Part shown: positions 1 through 5,322 of the stretch, piece after piece
Layout of the letters: the number at the start of each line of letters is the position of its first letter
Numbering within the stretch: the stretch's first letter is position 1
From: an uncultured Oscillospiraceae bacterium
GTDB taxonomy: Bacteria > Bacillota_A > Clostridia > Oscillospirales > Oscillospiraceae
Direction: 5' to 3'
Assembly: GCA_947631675.1 (NCBI GenBank)
Contig: CANRMG010000122.1
Location: forward strand, 1-5,322
DNA: 5,322 bases
Translations under genes and position numbers: made by a program
The notes under the pieces: generated by a model
What the model was told of the DNA's origin: nothing
Databases searched by the model: none
Seen by the model: only the letters and a program-made list of their open reading frames with translations

Positions 1-936
1 CTTTTGTACGCCACGTTCATGCTGTGGATGCTCTCTGAGCTCTACGAGGGCCTGCCCGAGGTGGGCGACGCGGACAAGCCCAAGCTGGTGTTCTTCTTCG
101 ACGAGGCCCACATGCTCTTCTCCGACGCCCCCAAGGCCCTGGTGGACAAGGTGGTGCAGGTGGTGAAACTCATCCGCAGCAAGGGCGTGGGCATCTTCTT
201 CATCACCCAGAGCCCCTCCGACATCCCCGACGAGGTGCTGGCCCAGCTGAATAACCGCATCCAGCACGCCCTGCGGGCCTACACCCCCGCCGAGCAGAAG
301 GCCGTCCGCGTGGCGGCCCAGAGCTTTAGGGAGAACCCCAAGTTCAAGACCGAGGAGGCCATCGGCTCTCTCGGCACCGGCGTGGCGCTGACGTCCATGC
401 TGGACGACGACGGCGTGCCCACCATGGTGGAGCAGACCACCATCTGCCCGCCCCGGAGCTCCATGAACGCCATGGACATGGCCGCGAAGGCTATGATAGT
501 GGCCAACGACGCCCTGTACGCCAAGTATGCCCAGGCCGTGGACGACCGCTCCGCCTATGAGATCCTGACCGAGCAGGAGCAGGCGGCCCAGGAGGCAGCA
601 GCCCAGGCGGCCGCGGAGGAGCAGGCCGCCAAGGAGGCGGCCGCCGCCGAGAAGCAGGCCCTCGCCGAGGCCAAGGCCGCGGAGAAGGCCGCCCGGGCGG
701 AGGAGAAGGCCCTGCAGGCCCAGTACAAGGCCGAGGGCCGGGACAAGTACGGCCGCTCCAAGATGGAGCAGAGCTTCATCAAGGCCAGCCGCAACACCGC
801 CAAATCCATGGGCCGGCAGCTCACCAAGAATATCACCCGGGGCCTCATGGGCAACAGCTCCAAGACGGTCCGCAACGCCGCCAGCCAGTTCGCCGGCAAC
901 ATCGTAAGCGATCTCATCGGCGGGTTCTTCAAGTAA
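1..936 (+). CDS. HerA-like helicase / DUF853 (YjgR-type) ATPase, C-terminal part, 5' end outside window
   Basis: The frame is open from the first base and ends at TAA 934-936, giving 311 visible codons. Family members are around 500 residues, so the N-terminal half with the Walker A motif is missing. A TTG at 4-6 could be read as a start, but the homology is already mid-domain there, so the gene is cut by the window edge. Visible features are a Walker B strand with DEAH (nt 100-111), the family-typical stretch ALVDKVVQVVKLIRSKGVG, then ITQSPSDIPDEVL and NRIQHALRAYTPAEQKAV (nt about 205-306). Next come a PPRS motif near nt 448-459, an Ala/Glu/Lys-rich probable coiled coil (nt about 565-750), and a basic then hydrophobic tail ending GGFFK. 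The family is annotated as P-loop NTPase related to the HerA/FtsK DNA translocases; its cellular role is poorly known, and DNA translocation is inferred from the family. The protein is probably cytoplasmic. It converges on the SLH gene and shares no operon with it. Confidence 0.88.
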   Translation, partial: LLYATFMLWMLSELYEGLPEVGDADKPKLVFFFDEAHMLFSDAPKALVDKVVQVVKLIRSKGVGIFFITQSPSDIPDEVLAQLNNRIQHALRAYTPAEQKAVRVAAQSFRENPKFKTEEAIGSLGTGVALTSMLDDDGVPTMVEQTTICPPRSSMNAMDMAAKAMIVANDALYAKYAQAVDDRSAYEILTEQEQAAQEAAAQAAAEEQAAKEAAAAEKQALAEAKAAEKAARAEEKALQAQYKAEGRDKYGRSKMEQSFIKASRNTAKSMGRQLTKNITRGLMGNSSKTVRNAASQFAGNIVSDLIGGFFK

Positions 937-953
937 ACCTTCCACAATAGAAT

Positions 954-984
954 AACGCCCCGCTCACAGTGTGAGCGGGGCGTT
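954..984. terminator. Probable bidirectional intrinsic terminator between convergent genes
   Basis: A perfect 14-bp inverted repeat (954-967 with 971-984) encloses a 3-nt loop, AGT on the plus strand, with a GC-rich core (CGCCCCGC/GCGGGGCG). It lies 17 nt after the DUF853 stop and 13 nt after the SLH gene stop, which is where a shared terminator is expected. The tail is short on the plus strand (TTT then GCG) and more T-rich on the minus strand (TTATTCTATT). Termination may therefore be stronger for the SLH transcript. Confidence 0.82.
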
Positions 985-997
985 TGCGTATGTGGTT

Positions 998-2548
998 TTA
1001 TGTGCCCAGATAGCGCATGATGAGGGCGCAGACCTCGGCCCGGGTGGCGGTGGCGCCGGGCTTCAGGCTGCCGTCGCCGTAGCCAGTGAGAAGGCCGTTG
1101 CTGATGGCCCAGGCCACCGCGTCCTTCGCGTAACCCTGCACCGCATCGCCGTCCGTGTAGGACGTGACCGACGCGGCGGAGGCCGCCGCCGGGCTGCCCG
1201 CCAGGCGGTACAGCATGGTCACCAGCTGCTCCCGGGTGACGGCGCTGTTGGGGGCAAAGGTGGCCGCCGTGGTGCCGGTAGTGACCCCTGCGGAGGCCGC
1301 CCAGCCCGCCGCACTGGCCACCTCGCCGCTGGTATCGGAGAACACATTGGCCCCGCCGGGGGAACCCATGGCCCGATAGAGCATGGTCACGGTCTGGCCC
1401 CGGGTGGTGGTCCCGTTGGGATCGAAGGTCGTGTCGCTCACGCCCTTGACGATGCCCTTTTCATAGGCAGACATGACTTGGCTCTCATACCACGCGCCGG
1501 AGGCCACATCGGTGAAGGTGCCGGCCGTCTGCGGGGCGGCGTCTGTCCCCGTGTCCGTCCACGGGGTCGCCTCGCCCTGGGGCATCGTGCTGGGGACCTG
1601 GTAGTGTTCGCCCTGCTTCACGCAGGCGATAACGAACGCCTTTGCGCCGTAGTCCACCATCAGCACATAGGCGGTGGAGCCGGCCGGGATGTCGCTGGCC
1701 GCCGGACCGGTGGGCTCGTGGGTAGCGGCGATATGGCCGCCCTCCAATACCTCCATCTCAAAGCCGGGCGCCGTCCAAACCTCGATCACGCTGCCGGTCG
1801 CGATGGTCGTTCCGTCATGACCAGTCGCGCCGAGTGTTCCTCCATATTGATAGGGGTCGTCGGGGCTGACGCCGCCTACGATACCGCCGCCTTCATCACC
1901 CCCATACCATTTTTTGTTATAAAATACATAAGGGACCAGCTCCGGGAGCAGATCCTGGGTGGCTGCCACAGTCACCGTGACCGTGCCCTGCTGGGGGACC
2001 GTCAGAGACACGGAACGGAAAGTGGACAGGTCATACCGCTGGTGCCCGTTATCCCCCGGCCCTTGGGCAAGGGCTTGGGAAAACAAATGGTTTGTCTCCA
2101 CCGTGGCGTTGTCCACGGTCACATCATAGGCCGGGTCCATGAAAAGCCGCACTTCGCTGCCGGGGCGGACAGATACCGACAAAGGGACAGGTACCCCCTC
2201 ATCTGTGCAGTATCTGCGGAGCTCACCCGCCATATCCTCACAGACAACAAGGGTATCGACCGGATCTGTCACGCCGGTGAGATTCACCGTCACGCCCTGG
2301 GCCGCGGCAGCCTGGGGCGCGTCCTCCACGGGCGTTTCCTCCGCCGGGGCCTCCGCCGCAGGCGCGGTTTCCTCTATGGGCAGGGCTTCCTCCGCCGGGG
2401 CCTCCGCCGCCACAGGTGCGGCCTCCTGCACAGACTCGGCCACCTCCGCCGCCGGGGGCGCTTCCAAGCCCTCCGCCGCCAGGGCCGGCATGCCCGCGCC
2501 CAGCACCATGATCACGGCCAGCACCCCGCTCAGCCACTTCTTACTCAT
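998..2548 (-). CDS. Secreted S-layer homology (SLH) domain protein with unrecognised ectodomain
   Basis: This is a 516-residue exported protein expected to attach non-covalently to the cell wall through its SLH repeats, which in characterised systems bind secondary cell-wall polymers. The start is ATG 2546-2548, preceded 9 nt upstream by AAAGGAGG. An in-frame ATG at 2674 would add 42 residues before the signal peptide and would place the SD inside the gene, so it is not used. Order of parts: signal peptide at residues 1-25 (MSKKW, hydrophobic core, cleavage near PALAA/E); Ala/Glu/Pro-rich linker about 26-84; an unrecognised, Val/Thr-rich, probably beta-sheet region about 85-340 with Cys103 and Cys114; then SLH1 about 343-397, SLH2 about 402-452 and SLH3 about 462-515. 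Each SLH repeat keeps the F/Y-x-D opening and the TR[GEA][QE] motif (TRGQ, TREQ, TRAE). There is no sortase motif and no catalytic domain that I recognise. It is a single gene with its own promoter region and with terminators on both sides. The ligand or function of the ectodomain is unknown. Confidence 0.92.
   Translation of the reverse strand: MSKKWLSGVLAVIMVLGAGMPALAAEGLEAPPAAEVAESVQEAAPVAAEAPAEEALPIEETAPAAEAPAEETPVEDAPQAAAAQGVTVNLTGVTDPVDTLVVCEDMAGELRRYCTDEGVPVPLSVSVRPGSEVRLFMDPAYDVTVDNATVETNHLFSQALAQGPGDNGHQRYDLSTFRSVSLTVPQQGTVTVTVAATQDLLPELVPYVFYNKKWYGGDEGGGIVGGVSPDDPYQYGGTLGATGHDGTTIATGSVIEVWTAPGFEMEVLEGGHIAATHEPTGPAASDIPAGSTAYVLMVDYGAKAFVIACVKQGEHYQVPSTMPQGEATPWTDTGTDAAPQTAGTFTDVASGAWYESQVMSAYEKGIVKGVSDTTFDPNGTTTRGQTVTMLYRAMGSPGGANVFSDTSGEVASAAGWAASAGVTTGTTAATFAPNSAVTREQLVTMLYRLAGSPAAASAASVTSYTDGDAVQGYAKDAVAWAISNGLLTGYGDGSLKPGATATRAEVCALIMRYLGT
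2336..2410 (-). repeat. 24-nt exact direct repeat in the linker of the SLH gene
   Basis: Positions 2336-2359 and 2387-2410 are identical over 24 nt, with a period of 51 nt (17 codons). Both copies encode AAEAPAEE (residues 47-54 and 64-71). The sequence between and after the copies is similar in composition (Pro, Glu, Ala), which suggests an old tandem duplication of a 17-codon unit. The period keeps the frame, so gain or loss of a unit would change only the length of the linker between signal peptide and ectodomain. Confidence 0.8.
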
Positions 2549-2557
2549 ATCGCAAAA

Positions 2558-2565
2558 CCTCCTTT
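2558..2565 (-). promoter_or_regulatory. Ribosome binding site of the SLH gene
   Basis: The minus strand reads AAAGGAGG, a near-perfect anti-16S match, 9 nt before ATG 2548. It decides the start codon in favour of the one immediately before the signal peptide and against the longer open frame beginning at 2674. Confidence 0.9.
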
Positions 2566-2603
2566 GAAAGAACTCGTTTCCTTTTTGTAATCTTTGTAAA
2601 CAC

Positions 2604-2631
2604 CATATACCATGGACCATGGTGCTTGCAA
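2604..2631 (-). promoter_or_regulatory. Putative sigma-A-type extended -10 promoter of the SLH gene
   Basis: On the minus strand a -35-like TTGCAA (2631-2626) is followed after 16 nt by a -10-like TATATG (2609-2604). The -10 is preceded by TGG, giving an extended TGn -10. Transcription would begin near 2597, leaving a leader of about 49 nt that contains the SD. The match to consensus is moderate, but this is the best pair between the upstream operon's terminator and the start codon. A promoter is needed here because that terminator isolates the gene. Confidence 0.5.
2609..2623. repeat. 15-bp palindrome in the SLH promoter spacer (possible operator)
   Basis: The sequence has 7-bp arms, ACCATGG and CCATGGT, around a single central base, and the arms are perfectly complementary. 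It overlaps the last base of the putative -10 and fills most of the spacer, where a bound dimeric regulator would block RNA polymerase. No known operator consensus was recognised. Each arm contains CCATGG, itself a palindrome, so chance formation is possible. Confidence 0.4.
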
Positions 2632-2672
2632 CCCTTTTGGCGCAGGTGGCAGGTTTCACGGCGTAAGTGGTC

Positions 2673-2712
2673 AAAAAAAGCGCCGCAGGCAGTGCCTGCG
2701 GCGCTCTTTTTT
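2673..2712 (-). terminator. Intrinsic terminator of the nucleoside transporter operon
   Basis: A 12-bp stem (2679-2690 with 2694-2705), GC-rich, has a 3-nt loop and is followed on the minus strand by a run of seven T (2679-2673, the first pairing in the stem). It begins 8 nt after the TAG of permease 2. A run of six T also follows the stem on the plus strand (2707-2712), so the structure could act in both directions, although no plus-strand gene needs it here. Confidence 0.93.
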
Positions 2713-2720
2713 GCCAGATG

Positions 2721-3662
2721 CTATCTCTGGCCTTTGTCGTAGGGGATGCCCTCGGCCTTGGGGGCGCGGGAGTTCTTGGAGGTGAACGCCAGCACGATCA
2801 GGGACACGATGTAGGGCATCATGTTGTAGACGGTGCTGGGGATGTTCAGGTTGTACAGGAAGGGGAAGCCCATGTACACGTTGGAAAGGGCCCGGAACAG
2901 ACCGAACAGCAGCGCCGCCAGGGCGATGCGGGTGGGCTTCCACTGGCCGAAGATCATCACGGCCAGGGCCAGGAAGCCGAAGCCGGCCACGCCGTTTTCA
3001 AACTTCCACTCGCTGACGCCGGCCAGGATGTAGGTGATGCCGCCCAGGCCGCCGTACACGCCGGAGATCAGCACGCCGCACCAGCGCATCTTGTACACGT
3101 TGATGCCCACGCTGTCCGCCGCCTGGGGGTGCTCGCCGCAGGCCATGAGCCGCAGGCCGAACTTGGTCTTGTACAGGACCACGTATGCCACCACCAAGGC
3201 GATGACGGCCACCAGCATGAACCAGTTGAACTCGAACCCGGCGATGTTCACCAGGAACCGCTTTTTCGGCTCGATGTACTGGATGACGGAGGACACGTCG
3301 TTGGGGTTGGCGGCGGTGTTGATGGCCTTGACGAACACGGTGGCCGCCGCGGTGCCCAGCATGTTCAATGCCGTGCCCACGATGGTCTGGTCCGCCTTGA
3401 AGTTGATACAGGCCACGCCCAACAGCGAGGCGTACACCACGCCGAACAGGATGGCACCGAGGATGACCGACAGGACCATCACGATGGGCGCCACGCTCAG
3501 GGGCATATACCGCATGACCAGCGCGCCGCCCAGGGCGCCGATGACCATGATGCCCTCAAGGCCCAGGTTGATCACGCCGGAGTGCTCCGCGAAGCAGCCG
3601 CCCAGGGCCACCAGCAGCAGCACGGAGGAGAAGATGAGGGTGTATTGCAGAAGCAGCGTCAT
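2721..3662 (-). CDS. nupQ: Nucleoside ABC transporter permease, NupQ/YufQ type (BPD_transp_2 family)
   Basis: This 313-residue integral membrane protein is close to the usual length of about 310-320 for this subunit. It would form the transmembrane channel with the permease encoded just upstream. Family marks are HSGVINLGLEGIM (residues 27-39), a cytoplasmic loop KTKFGLRLMACGEHPQAADS (165-184) followed by VGINVYKMRW that should contact the ATPase, and GFGFLALAVMIFGQWKP (227-243). Hydrophobic segments lie near residues 5-24, 32-50, 55-84, 93-112, 148-164, 195-214, 225-240, 245-262 and 282-294, and the tail is short and polar. The start ATG 3662 overlaps the TGA of the upstream permease as ATGA and has AAAGGAGG 9 nt before it. 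It is the last gene of the operon, followed by an intrinsic terminator. Nucleoside specificity is inferred from similarity to B. subtilis NupQ; other small ligands remain possible. Confidence 0.9.
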   Translation of the reverse strand: MTLLLQYTLIFSSVLLLVALGGCFAEHSGVINLGLEGIMVIGALGGALVMRYMPLSVAPIVMVLSVILGAILFGVVYASLLGVACINFKADQTIVGTALNMLGTAAATVFVKAINTAANPNDVSSVIQYIEPKKRFLVNIAGFEFNWFMLVAVIALVVAYVVLYKTKFGLRLMACGEHPQAADSVGINVYKMRWCGVLISGVYGGLGGITYILAGVSEWKFENGVAGFGFLALAVMIFGQWKPTRIALAALLFGLFRALSNVYMGFPFLYNLNIPSTVYNMMPYIVSLIVLAFTSKNSRAPKAEGIPYDKGQR

Positions 3663-4801
3663 TTCCCGTCGCCTCCTTTCCCGGCGTCAGCAGATGCAAG
3701 TTTTTCTTTCTGCGCCTGCTTTTCCTCGCTCTTGGCAATGGACTTCGTCATGGCATACTTGATGAACAGTACGAAGCCGCAGAGGTAGATGATAAGGGAG
3801 GAGATCAGATCGGAGATCTGGGACGAGTACATGGTCAGGTCCACATAGCCGCCGCCGTTGGTGATGTGCTGGATGAAGTAGGAGGCGAATATGGCCCCGA
3901 TGGGGTTCAGGCCGCCCAGGAAGGCGGCGGCGATGCCGTTGAAGCCCATGCCGGGGACGGAGGACTGGGTGACGGACCACTGCTCGTAGTCGGTCTGGTA
4001 CAGGAACGCCCCGCCCAGTGCCGCCAGGGCCCCGGCGATGGCCAGGGTCAGGATGATGTTCCGCTTCTCCGCCATGCCGGCGTACTTGGCAGCGTTCTTG
4101 TTGTTGCCGGTGGCCTTCAGCTCATAGCCCAGCTTCGTCTTGTCCAGCAGGATCAGGATGACGATGGCCAGGAGGATGGCCAGGGGGATGGCGATGGACA
4201 CGTACTTATTGCCGCTGAAGAGATTGCCCAGTCCCAGGGTGGGCAGAAGCGCCTGGGGCGCCTCGGTGGCCACGTGCAGGGTGTAGGGGCTGGTGGGCTC
4301 TTTTACGGTGTTCAGTATCATGTTCGTCGTGTATAGGCCGATCCAGTTGAGCATGATGCCGGAGATGACCTCGTTCACGTTGCAGTAGCTCTTAAGCAGC
4401 CCCACGATGGCGCCGTACACCGCGCCCACCAGGACCGTGAACAGCAGGCAGGGCAGCCAGCTCCAGCCCCAGCCCAGGGAGGAGATGAGGCAGGCGCAGC
4501 TTCCCACCACGAACTGACCGGCGGCACCGATGTTGAAAAGGCCCACCTTATAGGCGAACAGCACGCTCAAAGAGCACATCAGCAGCGGCGCGGTCTTTAC
4601 CAGGGTATTGCCCAGGTTTTTCAGCCGCAGGTTGGCCCGGGAGGAGTTGAGGAAGTTCTTCACCACCGCCACGATGGCCTCCCCCGCGCCGGCGGGGTTG
4701 ATGAACAGAAGTACGATATAGCCGATCAGCAGGCCCAGGACGATGCATATGAGGGAAGCGACCAGGGACTGGACAGCCGGTTTTTTCATAAGATTCTTCA
4801 T
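3659..4801 (-). CDS. nupP: Nucleoside ABC transporter permease, NupP/YufP type (BPD_transp_2 family)
   Basis: This 380-residue integral membrane protein is the larger permease partner of the importer. It has the family motif GLFNIGAAGQF (residues 87-97) and a cytoplasmic coupling loop LGYELKATGNNKNAAKYAGM (224-243). It also has the stretch PGMGFNGIAAAFLGGLNPIG (283-302), typical of the NupP-like member of the pair. Hydrophobic segments lie near 10-34, 70-86, 97-110, 115-137, 148-164, 201-219, 247-267, 285-310 and 330-350. The C-terminus (about 355-380) is a charged Lys/Glu/Ala/Gly tail that looks cytoplasmic and non-conserved. The start is ATG 4801, overlapping the TGA of the ATPase gene (ATGA), with GAGGTG 5 nt upstream; an in-frame ATG four codons later lacks comparable SD spacing. 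It ends in another ATGA overlap with the next permease. The substrate is inferred to be nucleosides from the family and gene order. Confidence 0.9.
   Translation of the reverse strand: MKNLMKKPAVQSLVASLICIVLGLLIGYIVLLFINPAGAGEAIVAVVKNFLNSSRANLRLKNLGNTLVKTAPLLMCSLSVLFAYKVGLFNIGAAGQFVVGSCACLISSLGWGWSWLPCLLFTVLVGAVYGAIVGLLKSYCNVNEVISGIMLNWIGLYTTNMILNTVKEPTSPYTLHVATEAPQALLPTLGLGNLFSGNKYVSIAIPLAILLAIVILILLDKTKLGYELKATGNNKNAAKYAGMAEKRNIILTLAIAGALAALGGAFLYQTDYEQWSVTQSSVPGMGFNGIAAAFLGGLNPIGAIFASYFIQHITNGGGYVDLTMYSSQISDLISSLIIYLCGFVLFIKYAMTKSIAKSEEKQAQKEKLASADAGKGGDGK
3672..3679 (-). promoter_or_regulatory. Ribosome binding site of permease 2, inside the end of permease 1
   Basis: The minus strand reads AAAGGAGG, 9 nt before ATG 3662 and within the last codons of the preceding gene. 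It forces the Lys-Gly-Gly sequence at the end of permease 1. A strong SD together with the ATGA overlap supports efficient re-initiation and similar amounts of the two permeases. Confidence 0.85.
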
Positions 4802-5322
4802 GGGCTCACCTCATCTCTCTTGGCGCCGGCCATATAAAGGCCCAGCTCCTCCTGGGTGGTCTTCTTCGGGTCCAGCTCGCCCACGATCTCGCCCTCGTAC
4901 ATGACCAGGATGCGGTCGGGCACGTCCATGACCTCGTCCAGCTCCAGGCTCACCAGCAGCACCGCCTTGCCGGCGTCACGCTGGGCCACGAGCTGCTTGT
5001 GGATGTACTCGATGGCGCCCACGTCCAGGCCGCGGGTGGGCTGCACCGCCACCAGCAGCTCCGGGTCCTTGTCGATCTCACGGGCCACGATGGCCTTCTG
5101 CTGGTTGCCGCCGGACATGCTGCGGGCGATGGTGATGGGGCCCTGGCCGGAGCGGACGTCGTACTGCTCGATGAGCTTCTCGGCGTAGGCGCGGATGGGT
5201 CCCCGCTTGAGGAAGCCGGCCTTGCTGGTGAATTCCGGCTCGAAGTACCGCTGGAGCACCATGTTGTCCTCCAGGGTGTAGTCCAGGACCAGGCCGTGCT
5301 TATGCCGGTCCTCGGGGATGTG
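4798..5322 (-). CDS. nupO: Nucleoside ABC transporter ATP-binding protein, NupO/YufO type, second ATPase domain only (5' end outside window)
   Basis: The frame is open to the right edge of the window; 174 residues are visible of an expected 500 or so, so the first nucleotide-binding domain and the Walker A of the second are missing. The visible part begins HIPEDRHKHGLVLDYTLEDN, the family's conserved stretch between the Q-loop region and the signature. It continues with the signature MSGGNQQK (nt 5118-5095), a Walker B/D-loop region LLVAVQPTRGLDVGA (nt about 5058-5014), and VSLELDEVMDVPDRI (nt about 4953-4909). The usual Asp-Glu of Walker B is Val-Gln and the H-loop His is replaced by Leu, a pattern I recall as common in the second domain of this family. 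The ATG at 5262 is internal, not the start. The protein would be cytoplasmic and bind both permeases, hydrolysing ATP to drive import. It is first of the visible genes in the operon and overlaps permease 1 by ATGA. A BMP-family binding lipoprotein gene is expected further upstream. Confidence 0.9.
   Translation of the reverse strand, partial: HIPEDRHKHGLVLDYTLEDNMVLQRYFEPEFTSKAGFLKRGPIRAYAEKLIEQYDVRSGQGPITIARSMSGGNQQKAIVAREIDKDPELLVAVQPTRGLDVGAIEYIHKQLVAQRDAGKAVLLVSLELDEVMDVPDRILVMYEGEIVGELDPKKTTQEELGLYMAGAKRDEVSP
4807..4812 (-). promoter_or_regulatory. Ribosome binding site of permease 1, inside the end of the ATPase gene
   Basis: The minus strand reads GAGGTG, 5 nt before ATG 4801, within the last codons of the ATPase gene. 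It supports the start in the ATGA overlap over the in-frame ATG at 4789. Confidence 0.7.

Noticed and set aside
4..6. TTG as the start codon of the DUF853 gene
   Set aside because: The frame is open to base 1 and the protein homology is already in mid-domain, just before Walker B, so this is a window-edge truncation.
971..2590. 539-codon open frame on the plus strand antisense to the SLH gene
   Set aside because: It is a shadow of a GC-rich gene: the translation is rich in Gly/Arg/His with no recognisable domain. The opposite strand has a signal peptide, three SLH repeats and a proper SD.
2549..2674. 42-codon N-terminal extension of the SLH protein from an ATG at 2674
   Set aside because: It would bury a perfect SD and place a basic, cysteine-containing segment before an ordinary signal peptide. 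The upstream ATG lies in the T-run of the preceding operon's terminator.
954..2712. The two hairpins (954-984 and 2673-2712) as copies of a dispersed repeat, since both have the triloop AGT
   Set aside because: The stems differ in sequence, and each sits exactly at a gene end, so terminator function explains them; the shared loop is probably coincidence.
3034..3762. Plus-strand open frame of 242 codons
   Set aside because: Antisense shadow of permease 2 and the end of permease 1, with a Met/Thr/Pro-rich translation and no SD.
2667..3788. 373-codon plus-strand open frame across permease 2 and into permease 1
   Set aside because: The product is His/Gln/Asp/Val-rich nonsense with no domain, and it runs through the operon terminator hairpin and two clear permease genes on the other strand.
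3866..4336. Plus-strand open frame of 156 codons
   Set aside because: Antisense shadow of permease 1 with a Gly/Gln/Asp-rich translation and no family resemblance.
1..5322. tRNA, rRNA, CRISPR array, insertion sequence, attachment site or toxin-antitoxin pair
   Set aside because: I looked on both strands and saw no candidates. Nearly all of the window is accounted for by five genes and their short intergenic signals, and no gene-free stretch exceeds about 175 bases.

Overview
The window reads as an ordinary chromosomal stretch from a GC-rich Gram-positive Clostridia-type bacterium. The pointers are strong GC bias at third codon positions, AAAGGAGG-type ribosome binding sites, a secreted protein ending in three S-layer homology (SLH) domains, and a NupOPQ-type nucleoside ABC transporter of the Firmicutes kind. 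An Oscillospiraceae-like gut anaerobe (Flavonifractor/Intestinimonas/Oscillibacter neighbourhood) would fit best. That placement is inferred from gene content and composition and has not been tested.

Layout, left to right. Positions 1-936 (+) are the 3' part of a HerA-like/DUF853 (YjgR-type) ATPase gene whose N-terminal half lies outside the window. A strong hairpin at 954-984 separates it from a convergent gene. Positions 998-2548 (-) encode a 516-residue exported protein: signal peptide, Ala/Glu/Pro-rich linker, about 250 residues of unrecognised beta-rich sequence, and three SLH repeats. Its short upstream region (2549-2672) holds a clear Shine-Dalgarno sequence, a plausible extended -10 promoter, and a 15-bp near-perfect palindrome lying between the -35 and -10 boxes. 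A canonical intrinsic terminator (2673-2712) then closes the leftward transporter operon.

The operon is transcribed from right to left. It starts with the 3' part of the ABC ATPase (4798-5322, second nucleotide-binding domain only), then permease 1 (3659-4801), then permease 2 (2721-3662). Both gene junctions are 4-nt ATGA stop/start overlaps, so the three proteins are probably made by coupled translation. Together they would form a nucleoside (possibly purine nucleoside) importer: the tandem-NBD ATPase powers a heterodimer of the two permeases. The expected BMP-family substrate-binding lipoprotein is not in the window and would normally be encoded upstream, beyond the right edge.

No tRNA, rRNA, CRISPR array, insertion sequence or prophage gene was seen, and I do not find a convincing undescribed system. 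The items most worth a second look are the unrecognised ectodomain of the SLH protein, the palindrome inside its putative promoter, a 24-nt exact direct repeat in its linker, and the degenerate catalytic motifs of the transporter's second ATPase domain.
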